This document shows, piece after piece, positions 21,530 through 32,313 of a stretch of DNA of 64,000 nucleotides. The stretch spans positions 1,984,001 through 2,048,000 of the forward strand of contig JAULSU010000006.1 in the NCBI GenBank assembly GCA_030512335.1, written 5' to 3'. This stretch comes from Immersiella caudata. Its lineage: Eukaryota > Ascomycota > Sordariomycetes > Sordariales > Lasiosphaeriaceae. Both the position numbers and the translations under genes were made by a program. The first letter of the stretch is position 1; each line of letters starts with the position of its first letter. Under the pieces are notes generated by a model. It did not search any database, had not been told where the DNA came from, and saw only the letters and a program-made list of their open reading frames with translations.

Positions 21530-23881
21530 TCACAAGTCACCGAAGGCCAGCGATTTGTTCATACCCGTCCTCTCACTGGGGTTCCATTTATCGAGCGCAG
21601 CCCGATACTAAGCGAGAGTTGTCAGCTTGTGATCAGAGGGAAAACCAGACACACTTACCGCAAACACAAAGTTCAATATCAATGCTAGCACCAGAGCCAC
21701 ACTGATAATGAGAGGGCCGATCAGATTATCAAAGTCCTTGCCGCTGCGTGCAACAATCATCCCCCTCCGCCAGTGAAGCGTATAATAGCCCCAGCAGCCC
21801 GCGAATATAGCAATGAGAATGTACGAAATGCCCATCCATTCGGCCAGCGTACCCTTGCCCGCTGCTGTGTAGAGGCTGATAGCCAGGCCACCCAGGAGAA
21901 TACTGATGTGCTGCCACTTAAGAAACGTCCGCTCGTTGGCCAGCCACACCTTGGGTTCAATCTGGAGAGGGCCTGAGTTTTTGATCCATTCGGTAGGCTC
22001 AACCACACCGGCTGGGAGTGGTGTCGCCTCCCTTGCTCGCTTGGCTCTGGCGTACTTGGAGAGGGAGAAGCCGGGGAAGATGGATGAAAGCGTGCCGTAA
22101 TCTCTCGGCTGATCGCTTGCCTCGCCGTTTTCATCCCCCGCCGTCCCCCCTGTCTCGTCGTGGCCGACAGATCGTGATGCCGAGGCTGCTGCGGCTTCCG
22201 CGGCGGCCCGTTCTGAAAGATACGATTTCGCCACCGGGGAGCCCTTCGATGGCTTGTACGAGCCCAGCTTGGTGCCGAGGAGGCTCCCTACAACTTGCTC
22301 ATTCTCGGCCCGTTGAGCCCGTCGCTCCTCTGCTTCCTCAAAAGCTACCTGTGGATCCTTGCGGATGTCTGTGTCGAGATCGCTGAGCCAGAAAGGCAGT
22401 CGGTTGACATAGTCTTCGAAAAGAGAGGCAACGCCGTGGACAAATTTGGAGAACCGCGGTGCCGGGTGCACAAGATGGGATCCCATCAGATCCTGGATCC
22501 AGCCCGGGCGTTTGCCTGTGCTGTCCTCCTTGAGCTTGATTTCCAACACTGCATATGGAAACCGTGATACCTCGCTTTGGTTCATGTTCTTGAAGGGATA
22601 TTTCATGTTTCCGTTATCGATGTCAGTTCGGTGCCAGTCGTGAGGGCCGCGGCAAGGTCTGCTCCGGTCCAACGTGTCTTCGCGAATGAAGGCAATGTCT
22701 GTGTCGATTGAAATGCGCACGCGGTCATCGCCCGGCTTCTGGAAGGCGGTGCGAACGTAGTTGGCCCGCACAAGCGGCTCAAGCTTGTTGTCTCGGACGA
22801 ACTGTTGAATCACGTCCGCGGTGGACTGGAACTCCTCGACGTTTTTTGCGCTCTGGCCCTGCCTCTCCATCTTTTGAACTGACTTCTCCATCTTGTAGTC
22901 GCCGTGGAGGAAGGCGTTGATGTACTTTTCCTTGATTGGGAATTTGTGCTCCTCGCTGCTTCCATTTTCATGGAGTATCTTCTGTTCGAGGACAATATTG
23001 GGCTTATCAAGCAGCTGGCCATACCACCGAAGCCGCAGCGAAGAAGCCTCCCCCTGACGCTCGACCTTTTTGTAGTAGAGCGGGAATTTGGCGCTATCAA
23101 AATACAGCGAGGTGATCGTTGGATCCTCGTTTCCGTCAACCTCCTTGGCAGATTGGTGGCTGTAGACGAGCGCTGGCAGCCGTCGCATAATGTACGTCTT
23201 GACCTCGAGAAGGTTGTCTGGATGCACCCAAAACTTGTGCGCCGTGTACCGCTCGCCATTGTGCACCTCGGCCTGGCTGTCGGGGTCCGACGGGTAAGCC
23301 TCCGCTGGCCCATCCCCTTCGAGCTGCTGTCGGACAGCAAAGTACATGAGTGAGAGCTTATTGAGCAGCGGCGAGTACGCCTGCTCCGAGTTGAACGGTC
23401 GCTTCGACAAGGATACCTGCATCATGGGCCGAATCTTGTACCGATCGCCACGCTTCCGGTCATGCTTCTTGACAATCTTGAGAAAGCCTGTGTAATTCAA
23501 GTTGCTGTATTTCTGCAGCTCCTTGACGTCGTTTGTGATGCTGTCCAGCTCGGCCTCGAAGTCCCTCAGCTGTTGGGTCTCGACGTCGCTCTTCGGTTTC
23601 GGTTTGCCATCGTCGGTAGTTGAGATATCCTTGAGCCTATCGAAGGCGGCGTCAACACGGTTCCGCAGCTCTTTCACCTTCTCCTCCTGGAATTGTGCTA
23701 CTTTTTCGAGCTGAGTGTTAAAAATCTCGTCGCAGAAGCGGTTCTCGTCCTCCTCGGTCCATGGCTCGTCCTCGTCGTCAGGCTTGTCTTCACGCAGTAT
23801 GCTCTTCAGCTTCGAATAGTCGATGTATTTGCCCTTCCATGGCTCGTAGGTTGCCTGGCGCAGTGTCTTGCCGAATCGCAT
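21530..23881 (-). CDS. Vacuolar transporter chaperone (VTC) complex subunit, Vtc2/Vtc3-like (SPX-VTC-DUF202)
   Basis: Exon 1 (23881-21659) plus a final exon (21607-21530) after a GTAAGT...CTTAG intron give 766 residues. The N-terminal SPX domain (about 1-190) starts MRFGKTLRQATYEPWKGKYI and has the basic helix FLKIVKKHDRKRG that senses inositol pyrophosphates. The central VTC tunnel domain (about 220-540) has KFWVHPDNLLEVKTYIMRRL, SLYFDSAKFPLYYKKVERQ, LRLRWYGQLLDKPNIVLEQK and FPIKEKYINAFL. The C-terminal part has three membrane helices (DUF202). The LLDKPNIVLEQK wording resembles the accessory Vtc2/Vtc3 type more than the catalytic Vtc4, which has an ERKTH-type site. The complex makes polyphosphate from ATP and moves it into the vacuole. 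Vtc2 versus Vtc4 assignment should be treated as probable. Confidence 0.9.
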
Positions 23882-25860
23882 TCTCGAGATGTTATCTGAG
23901 AATGCAACGTGAGAGATTGATGCTAGCAGAGGGGATTGGTCCGAAAGCCGCAACTAACTCCTGCTCTAAGCAGATAACGATGAAAAGGCACAGTCGACGC
24001 GGTCGGTACGACAGGCAATTGCTTGCTGACTTGACAAAAGGTCGCCACTATTTACTTCGCGATGCAGGCGCGAGAGGAGATTGTGAGGGACTTGACGGCT
24101 ATGGGCCTTCTGTTTCGACGAGAACTACCGCGGCAACGGCCTGCCCTTCGTCATAGCGAAGGTTGACCCCACTGAATTGAATTGACCAATAAGGGGACGG
24201 TTTCGGGCACGTGGGGGCCCCTCAACCGCGCAACGTTCAGACCCAGGATTTCACAAAGTCTAGACCGTCAGTGACCGTTATGTTCCAGCCTCCTTCCTCA
24301 GAAAATGGTCACTAGTAGGTTAGGTATAGCAGACTCCAGACCCTTCAAAAGTGACGCCAGTTCCTAAGAGGATGTAAGCTTTCTTGAGACCGCTCCGACT
24401 CCATCGGGACCCATCGAAGTTGCACGGTTCAGGGCCGCCCACGACAAATGGAGCAGCCTGGAAAGCGAGGAGACCTCAGTGGTGTGGAAAGCTAGTTATG
24501 CTGTGACGCTCATGGTCTCAGCTGAAGTTGCAGCCCGGAGCTCGGCCGATGCGTAGTGGCTTCGGCCCGGGCGCCCCGTGCTTGTGCAATTCCGCCGTGA
24601 TGGCACAGGTGGGTCGGCTACTGTGGGGCTTCGGGTGGCCTGTGCGTTCTACTCTGGTGGTAGCTATAAAATTCTTCAAAAAACCGGCCATTCGTTCCCC
24701 TTTTCTTTTCTCACCATGAAAGTTCCAGCCAGAGCAGAAATATAAGACTTGGTGCACCCTTCTCTGTGGGCATCATGTTGAAAAACCTGGCGAGAGAGAC
24801 AATGGATCTCAAGAATTGCAGAGCTCAATCTCGATAAGCTGCAATCCCGTTAGGTTCAGACATCCCATCGTCCCAGCGCCGAATTCTAGAAGCCAGCCGT
24901 TGGCGCGTATTGATATCTTGCGCCGTGGAACTGCACAATTTTGGTTGGGACCTTTGTCTTCCGTCCGTGTCTTGGAAGTATCTTGCTTTGCCAGCTAGGT
25001 GGTCAACAAACAAAGCTCACGTGTGTGCAAGTCTGAGTTGTAACGTGCTTGCTCGCGATGGCTTCTCGACACTGAAGTCGCTTGGGCCATGTTGCTGAAC
25101 GTTGGAACTTCCAGGCATACGTCTGCTTTCGAGCTCTACTGGGTTCTGGGCATCCATGTTCCTGTCGCCCGTGGTCCTTGGCCTAGTCCTCTTTTTACGA
25201 TGTCTGAAGCTCGAAAGAGCATGAAGGAGTTCAAAGACACGGGTAGCTCCATCCTGGCGGTGGGTCTAGAGTTGAGTTCATGGTGACCAGCTTCATATTG
25301 CACTACGCTCGAACCTATATACGTTATGATAGCCTCGTAAACGCCCCATAGGACATTCTGTGTCTGAAGTAGTGCAGGACAAGAAAATGCCTTCGATTCT
25401 AGTAAGTCAATCAGCCACTCGGATCGGCTCCACCTCTTGGCGCTGGCAGCTCAGCTGGCACTTTGCTCCACTGTTGGCCACCTCATCGCCCAGCTTGCCT
25501 GCGATCGCGAACACCATCCAAGATCGGACTGATGATCGAGATAACTTTGATCCATCTTGGGTCGGGGACGCCGCATCCGGTCCCGAGCTACGGCTCCCCT
25601 GACTGCCGTGCCCTCCACCGAAACATGAGATGAACGGAATGCCGGTGAGGGTCTGAGCCCGCAACGGCAAGCGCAAGAGCCGTCCCTTCTAAACCACGTT
25701 TCAACCCGCAACTCCCACCCCAGGGTTCTCGCCTCCAATCCAAACAACTGCCATTTGCTTTGCTGTTCTACATACCAACCCATTGACGCTGTTTATTTGC
25801 CTTCCCATAGCCCCTCAACAGTCAACCGCCACGTCGTTTGTCGTTCGCCCCAACACCAAG
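23882..25860. promoter_or_regulatory. Divergent intergenic region between VTC subunit and FAD amine-oxidase-like gene
   Basis: About 2 kb containing both promoters. Short frames such as 25360-25602 have no coding character. I see no other gene. Confidence 0.4.
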
Positions 25861-27989
25861 ATGAACGAAGGAGAGCAGCCCATGTAAGTCGTTTGGCGTG
25901 TCTCGCTGTTTGGGCAATTCGTCAAGCTGTTGGGAAGGCCGGTTTCCAAGCCCAATGGCGTAAGCTATCTGCACGCTGGCCTTCTTAACGACAGGCGATC
26001 TCCGCCAGCTCTGCTGGCTTCTCAGTGCTGGGCCAATGGCCTGGCTCGAGGTCGTGGGTATCTCGCACCGCTGCATGCTGCACCTTCGCAACGCTCGACG
26101 CCGAGTGGCCGACGTGTTGTCTGTTTTGCCTCGTTGGGAAAACACGCGCTGTGCGCACTTCCGGAGATGTCTCACCTGCTCTTCATAAACTAGGGACTCC
26201 GTCCTAGCTTTATTTACCCCGCCGCTGTCGGTTGACGGAAATGTCGCATCTTTTGCGCTCCCGCACTTTGCTGTCGAGGGCGCTGGGACTGTCGTTGCCG
26301 CAGTCCTCGCCACCAATGCTGGTCTCATGTCGCTTGCTAACCGCTACCCCAGGAAGAAGGTTGCCATTGTTGGGAGTGGGTGCGCCGGCATTGCTGCACT
26401 GTGGGCACTGAACCGTAGCCCTCACGATGTCTACCTTTATGAGGCGGCCGACAGGCTCGGTGGCCACACCAACACGGTCGAGTTCACCAATGGAAAGTTC
26501 AAGACCATGGTAGACACCGGTTTCATCGTCATGAACACGGCGACGTACCGTGAGTTCTGAAATCCTGATGTATAACTCATGAGGTTTCTGACGGTATGCA
26601 GCAAATTTCATTAACTTCCTAGAGAAAGTGGGGGTTGCGACAGACAAAACAGAAATGACCTTTGCTGTCTCGAGAGATCAAGGATTTTTCGAGTGGGCTG
26701 GCTCTAACCTCAGCTCGGTGTTCTGCCAGCGCGGAAACATTTTCTCGCTGCGGATGTGGCGTATGGTATTTGACATCATACGCTTCAACCAGTTTGCTCT
26801 GGATCTGCTGAGGAAAAATGATGAGGAATTGAAGCAGGGCGGAGGCTCTTCCCCGCGCCCCGAAGACACAATCGGCGAGTATTTGGACAGGGAAGGGTAT
26901 TCGGATGCTTTCCGGGACGATTATCTGATCCCCATGACGGCGGCTGTCTGGAGCACGAGTCCCGACAAGTGCTCATTGGAGTTCCCAGCTGTCACGCTGG
27001 TCCGCTTCCTGTGAGGATATTTGCCTCATCTTTTCCCACAAAGTTTGCTGACATTGAGTAGATGGAATCACCACCTCCTGAACACGGTTACTGAGAGACC
27101 GCCGTGGCTCACCATTCGAGCCGGATCAAAGGCGTATATCGACAAGGTCATGCGCGGTTTTCCGCCAAATCATCTCTTCCTCAAGACGAAAGTCATTCGG
27201 CTCACCAACGAACCTGATGGCCGCGTGCGCCTTCACACAGAAAGCGGTCGCTCAGACGTCTATGACCATGTTATCCTTGCTACCCATGGTGATCAGGCTT
27301 ACTCAATCATCCGGGACTCGGCGACTGAGGAAGAACACGACATCATGTCCAGCTTTCATACCTCCGAGAATATCGCTGTCATGCACTCAGACCTCTCACT
27401 TATGCCGGTTTGCCGCGAGGCGTGGTCGAGCTGGAACTACATGACCGCATCCTCTCCCATCGCTGGCCGCCGGAACATTGATCAGGTCTGCTTGACATAC
27501 AATATGAACATCCTTCAGCACATCCCACGAGGTGCCTTTGGGGATGTGCTCGTGACGCTCAACCCTCTTCACGAACCCGATCCGGCCAAGGTCCAAGGCC
27601 GCTGGACATATGAACACCCACTTTATACACCGGCGGCGATCCGCGGGCAACAGAGACTACCCTCGATTCAGAACAAGCGAGGCATCAGCTATGCTGGTGC
27701 TTGGACAAAATACGGATTTCACGAGGATGGCTTCAGCAGCGGATTGCACGTGGCCAAGGAGCATCTCGGTGCAAGGATTCCGTTTGAGTTCAAGGACTCG
27801 ACATACAGCCGTGGCAAGAAGCCAGAGCTCAACTTCTTAGACCGCTTGCTGCGGCTTTGGATTATGCTTGTTCAATTGTTCGTTGTGGGGTCACTGGAAC
27901 TTCTTTTCAGCCGCCCGCCAGCCGCGCGAAGCCTGACGAAGAGAATTGCAGCACTCTCTAACGGAAGAGTTCACGAGAAGAAGGCGTGA
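25861..27989 (+). CDS. FAD-dependent amine-oxidase-family protein with C-terminal membrane segment
   Basis: Four exons: 25861-25883, 26353-26549, 26602-27010 and 27062-27989, giving 518 residues. The tiny first exon (MNEGEQP) uses a GTAAGT donor. The 469-nt intron ends in CTAAC...CCCCAG and restores frame as MKKVAIVGSGCAGIAALWAL. A start within that intron (26327, MSLANRYPRKK) is a possible alternative. The dinucleotide fold GSGCAG is followed by the amine-oxidase signature EAADRLGGHTNTV. Later blocks (TAAVWSTSPDKCSLEFPA, NHHLLN, GISYAGAWTKYGFHEDGFSSGL) match the predicted NAD/FAD-binding proteins related to those found beside cyclopropane-fatty-acid synthases. Substrate unknown. A hydrophobic stretch (LWIMLVQLFVVGSLELLF) near the end suggests membrane association. 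Confidence 0.85.
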
Positions 27990-28892
27990 GAGACAAACCT
28001 CAGAGAGGCAACCACTCGACGCAAGGTGTTGGAGGGGGGGGGGGCCGGCTGGTAGATATTTATTATTTCGGAAACCCCGCTCAATGTCAGGAGATCTCTC
28101 GCAATGTAGCCAATGCTGTGCATGGGTAGTACATATTCTCAAGGTCTCCTAGCAATTCAAGGATGTGGACATTTAGATACACTGTGGTTTTATGCGAGGC
28201 ATACTTATTTTATTTCAGTAAAAGCGTGGCGTCACAATCCATCCAAACACAGCTACGATGCCGCGGATGCTTCTGAGCTTAGACTTTCATGTCTGATGTT
28301 ATTCCCGGCATCCCGGCTTGCACCACTCTCCAACGACCCCTAAATGAGCTGCGGTGCGGCGTAACGTGCCTGCCTGTACAATACGGGCGGCACGGCCGAC
28401 AAGCTCGGTCCTCTCGGATTCGATCCGTTTCCTGCCGCGAATCAACTCGGATGTTAGCGGCCTCACCCGAGCTGACGCCAAGGGTGTACACCCAACCTCT
28501 GGTTGACACTCGGTCGGTGAGTCAATCAACCATCTTTTCGATTCCTCTGCTTCGAACTTGGACCAGATTCGTGTAACGCAAGACGCGCAAGCAATACCAC
28601 TTCAATTTTAACTCCGTTCCTTCCATTACATCTCGTCGAGACCCTTGCGTGCGTGTATAAGTACCCGCCTTCCCACCGTCATCAAAATGCCAGGAGGAGG
28701 ACGTGGACGAGGAGGGAAAATCCCCCGAATTGAGCGAATTGACTTTGAAGCGATTTTCCCGTGGCCTCGCATGTTGGGACGGATAATACTTGAGTTCGGG
28801 AGAGATTTACAGAGGGCGTGGAATCGCGTGCCAACGACGACGACCCCCCAGATTACGAGTGCGACGAGGGAGGCGAGGAAGTGACAGGGACG
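27990..28892. other. Intergenic upstream of the FAD monooxygenase, with a possible upstream ORF
   Basis: About 900 bases. A run of about 12 G lies near 28035-28046. From 28687 to 28884 an ATG frame of 65 codons (starting MPGGGRGRGGKIPRIER) ends 8 bases before the monooxygenase start and could be an upstream ORF. Nothing else is recognisable. Confidence 0.45.
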
Positions 28893-30200
28893 ATGGGTGG
28901 GATGCTGAAGGTGTTGATCGTGGGAGGGGGCATTGCAGGGCCGAGCTTAGCTTTGTGGCTTGCGAGGGTGGGTTGTGAGGTTGTGGTTGTGGAGAGGAGC
29001 GAGCAGGAGAGACATACGGGGCAGCAGATTGATGTGAGGGGGCGTGGGGTGGATGTGATGAAGAAGATGGGGATTGTGGAGAAGGTGAGGGAGAAGGTTG
29101 TGAAGGAGCCCGGGACGCTGATGGTTGATGAGAAGGGAAGGAGGAGGGCGTACTTTGCGGCGAGTGAGGATGGAAGGGGGGATACCAGCATTTCGTCAGA
29201 GTATGAGATTATGAGGGGAGATTTATGCCAGATATTGTGGGAAGAGACGAGGGAGATGGTGGTCTATCGCTATGGGGTGAGGGTGAGAGGGCTCGTGCAG
29301 GTGGAGGAGGGTGTGAAAGTGAGGTTTGGAGATGGAGAGGAGGAGACGGAGGTGTTCGACCTGGTGGTTGGGGCCGATGGCGTCCATTCAGCGACGAGAA
29401 GGATGATGTTGGGGGATGGGGTCAAGGATCCGTTCTATACTACGGGCGGCGCAGTGGCGTGGGTGACAATTCCGACTGAAGAGGAGGATACGAAGGATTT
29501 TGTGTGGTTTCCATGCCCGGGAAAGAGGTTGATGGGTTCGCGGAAAGATAGAGACGATTGTCTCCGGGCATGGTTTGTCGCTACCGGACTGCCGGAGGAT
29601 CATCCTATTCGGGCTACGATGCGGAGCGGCGATGTGATGGCTCAGCGGAAAGCGTGGGCCAACCACTACCGCGGCGTAGGCTGGCGCTCCGACAGAATTA
29701 CGCGGGAAATGGTCGAGTCACGGCTGGCCGAAGACTTCCACGCGTCCGAAACAGGACAGGTTAGAATGGAGAAGTGGCATGACGGAAGAGTCGCGCTGGT
29801 CGGAGACGCCGCGTACTGTCCATCTCCAGCGGGATGGGGTACAGCCATGGCCTTCGTCGGAGCCTATGTCATGGCCGGAGAGCTGGCAAGGCGCTGTGGG
29901 CTCAGCGTTGGTATTGACGGGCTGAGCGAGGAGGAGAGGAAGAAGGCTCGAGACGCTATTCCAGAGGCGCTGATGGCGTACGACGAGACGCTGCGGCCGT
30001 TGATCCTCAAGGTTCAAAAGGTATCGCGAGCTGGCCAAGCCCTCCCGGACTCTAAGTTTGCCGTCTCTCTCACTCTGGCCGCCATGGGCTGGATCGAGAC
30101 ACTGGGGCTTGGGAAGTTGATGGTGCGATTGGCCACAGGCGGCGGCTCAGACTTTGGCTGGAAACTGCCGGAGTATGCTGAGTTGGGGAGCTTGGAGTGA
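28893..30200 (+). CDS. FAD-dependent monooxygenase (salicylate-hydroxylase-like, group A)
   Basis: A single exon of 435 residues if the ATG at 28893 is used (MGGMLKVLIVGGGIAGP); the ATG at 28902 is equally possible. The Rossmann glycines VGGGIAGPS (residues 10-18), the second NAD(P)H/FAD motif VGADGVHSATR and the FAD-ribityl motif VALVGDAAYCPSPAGWG are all present and correctly spaced. Such enzymes hydroxylate aromatic or polyketide substrates using NAD(P)H and oxygen. They occur in both catabolism and secondary metabolism. No neighbouring biosynthetic gene points to a pathway. The first half of the gene is strikingly G-rich on the coding strand with G-ending codons, while the second half is C-ending. 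It lies about 900 bases downstream of another FAD enzyme on the same strand. Confidence 0.9.
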   Translation: MGGMLKVLIVGGGIAGPSLALWLARVGCEVVVVERSEQERHTGQQIDVRGRGVDVMKKMGIVEKVREKVVKEPGTLMVDEKGRRRAYFAASEDGRGDTSISSEYEIMRGDLCQILWEETREMVVYRYGVRVRGLVQVEEGVKVRFGDGEEETEVFDLVVGADGVHSATRRMMLGDGVKDPFYTTGGAVAWVTIPTEEEDTKDFVWFPCPGKRLMGSRKDRDDCLRAWFVATGLPEDHPIRATMRSGDVMAQRKAWANHYRGVGWRSDRITREMVESRLAEDFHASETGQVRMEKWHDGRVALVGDAAYCPSPAGWGTAMAFVGAYVMAGELARRCGLSVGIDGLSEEERKKARDAIPEALMAYDETLRPLILKVQKVSRAGQALPDSKFAVSLTLAAMGWIETLGLGKLMVRLATGGGSDFGWKLPEYAELGSLE

Positions 30201-30588
30201 CCGCTCTTTCCATGATGTTTCTTGGGTTGCTGGGACCCCGCAGAATGGAGGTTCCAGGTCCATCTTTTCTGATGACGATGTCTCTCTGCTTGTTGATTTC
30301 CTCGAGAATATAATAAATCTCCACTTCGATCCAATTCTTGACCGATAAAGGCATCCAGAGATGTAAACAAGGCATTGTTTTGTTTGTTGGTGAAGGCAAG
30401 CTGCAAAAAGGGGGTCCCGTCTTGGCAGCCGCCCTGAAGAGCCCTGGAGCTCAACCCCTGTCCGCTCGCCGTAAACCCCGGCCCACACCGGAACACGGCT
30501 CGTCCCACTCTCCAACAACCGCCCTTCAGCTTTCAACCCGTCAGACCACCAAGGCCCACTATTCCAGGTCCTCCTCACCATCGCAATC
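30201..30588. other. Short intergenic region before COX11
   Basis: About 390 bases holding the 3' end of the monooxygenase transcript and the COX11 promoter. No gene is seen. Confidence 0.5.
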
Positions 30589-31589
30589 ATGAATCCGATA
30601 ATACCCCAATTTGGCCGGCGCCTGCTGGAACGATCATCACGATGGTCATGCTCCTCCTGCCAGCGCGCGCAAGCCCAACGGCAGCGATGCGCCGGCGTCC
30701 GCCGCTTTGTGTCGCAGACATCGAGAAAAAACGCCCAGGAGACGACGGAGGCCAAAGCACGGGCGACCGCGAACGCGCCACGGATGGAGAAGATGAGGGA
30801 GGAGTATAATAAGAAGAACAAGACTACAATGTACGGTTGAGCGTGTTTTCTGGGGAGGGTGCAGAGGAGGGACGTTGACCATTGTGGGTGTAGGTTCTAC
30901 ACCATTAGTATCATTTTGGGGACGGTGGCATTTTCATATGGGTCTGTGCCCATGTATAAGATGGTAGGATTTCTGTTGCTTTCTTCGTGAAAGACCTCGC
31001 TGATTCCCGCTTCTACAGATCTGCCAAACGACCGGCTGGGGCGGCCAGCCCGTTCGCGCCCACGGCGGCGGCTTCGGCGGGAAAGAAGATGAGGACCTCG
31101 CGAGCAGACTCAAGCCGGTCAAGGACGCAAAGAGGATACGCGTGACGTTTAGCTCGTCCGTTTCGGATGTGCTTCCATGGAAGTTCACGCCTCAGCAACG
31201 TGAGGTGCGGGTGCTGCCTGGTGAGACGGCGCTGGCGTTCTACACGGCCACCAACAACAGTGATCAGGATATTATTGGTGTTGCCACGTACAGCGTGACG
31301 CCGGCGCAGTGCGCGCCTTACTTCAGCAAGATCCAGTGCTTCTGCTTTGAGGAGCAGAGGTTGAATGCGGGTGAGACGGTGGATATGCCGGTCTTCTTTT
31401 ACTTGGACCCGGATCTGCTGAACGATCTGAATATGAGAGGTGTTGAGACTGTGACGTTGTCGTATACGTTCTTCAGTGAGTTGCCTTCGGAGTCTTTACA
31501 AATAGGGGCATTGCTAACGGCGCGTTACAGAGGCGAAGTATGATAATAATGGGATGCTCAAGGGTATCCCGGGTGCCCCGCAGAGCTGA
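30589..31589 (+). CDS. COX11: Cytochrome c oxidase assembly protein Cox11 (copper delivery to Cox1 CuB)
   Basis: Four exons: 30589-30830, 30894-30963, 31019-31475 and 31531-31589, giving 275 residues with consistent phases. The N-terminus is Arg/Ser-rich without acidic residues (mitochondrial targeting). One membrane helix follows (FYTISIILGTVAFSYGSVPMY). The intermembrane-space domain carries the copper-binding CFCF motif at about residues 211-214 (IQCFCFEEQ), and the family signature runs through NSDQDIIGVATYSVTPAQCAPYFSKI. Family members hand copper from Cox17 to the CuB site of cytochrome oxidase subunit 1 at the inner membrane. Length and motif order are normal. Exon 2 is only 70 nt and encodes most of the membrane helix. 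Confidence 0.95.
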
Positions 31590-32313
31590 ATGAATTCGGC
31601 CTTAGGACGGAGAGTGGACCAGCCTGGAATGTATCATTACCATGTTGTATAATATCTAGACGGCGGCTGGTCGGAGGCAACGATACCCGGCGTAGCCGTA
31701 TCTGAGCTCTTGCTTTATCTTGGTGGTACACCCTATCGCAACCCCGAGATCGGGATGGAAAAGAAACGCTTCCCGCTTGTCAACCCCCACATCAATTCCC
31801 GCCTCGTCTCTTTGTGATGTGGCTGCAGCAGTGCATGCTGCACATGTGCTGAAGCGATAGGGATTAACTGACAGGGAGTGCGCGACTTTACTCTGGCGAT
31901 GCACTGAATATGGACCATCCTTAGTGTGATGTCAAGAGTTGCTTTGCTACTGCTCTTCGTTCGTGTAAAGAGACTTTTCAGCTGAGAGCTTCGCCGGGGT
32001 TCGTGAGAGGGCCCTGCAAGCTGCGTCATCGCCAAGTGCTGTAATTACTCGAGGGCGTAATTACCGTGACACATTTGCCAGCCGGGAACGGCCCAACGCG
32101 CCCACCTGCAACGGGCCTCAAAGACACCACATTGACAACCTCAGCGCGTGATCATTCGCACCTCTTACGACCGCACAATCCACTGTGTATCGCTTCGGCC
32201 CGCTGTGTATCGAAAAGGGGCGCGCTTTACAGGTTCCGCGCCATTTAGCAACGAGCGCCGCCGAGAATTGCGCATCGAAATGTCAGCTCGTCAGCCCATA
32301 TCGCGCCGGTAGG
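31590..32313. other. Intergenic between COX11 and RAV1
   Basis: About 720 bases with no supported gene. It includes the RAV1 promoter. Confidence 0.5.

Noticed and set aside
28400..28450. A tRNA T-arm-like string (GGATTCGATCC)
   Set aside because: No matching acceptor stem, D-arm or anticodon arm could be placed at the right distances on either strand.
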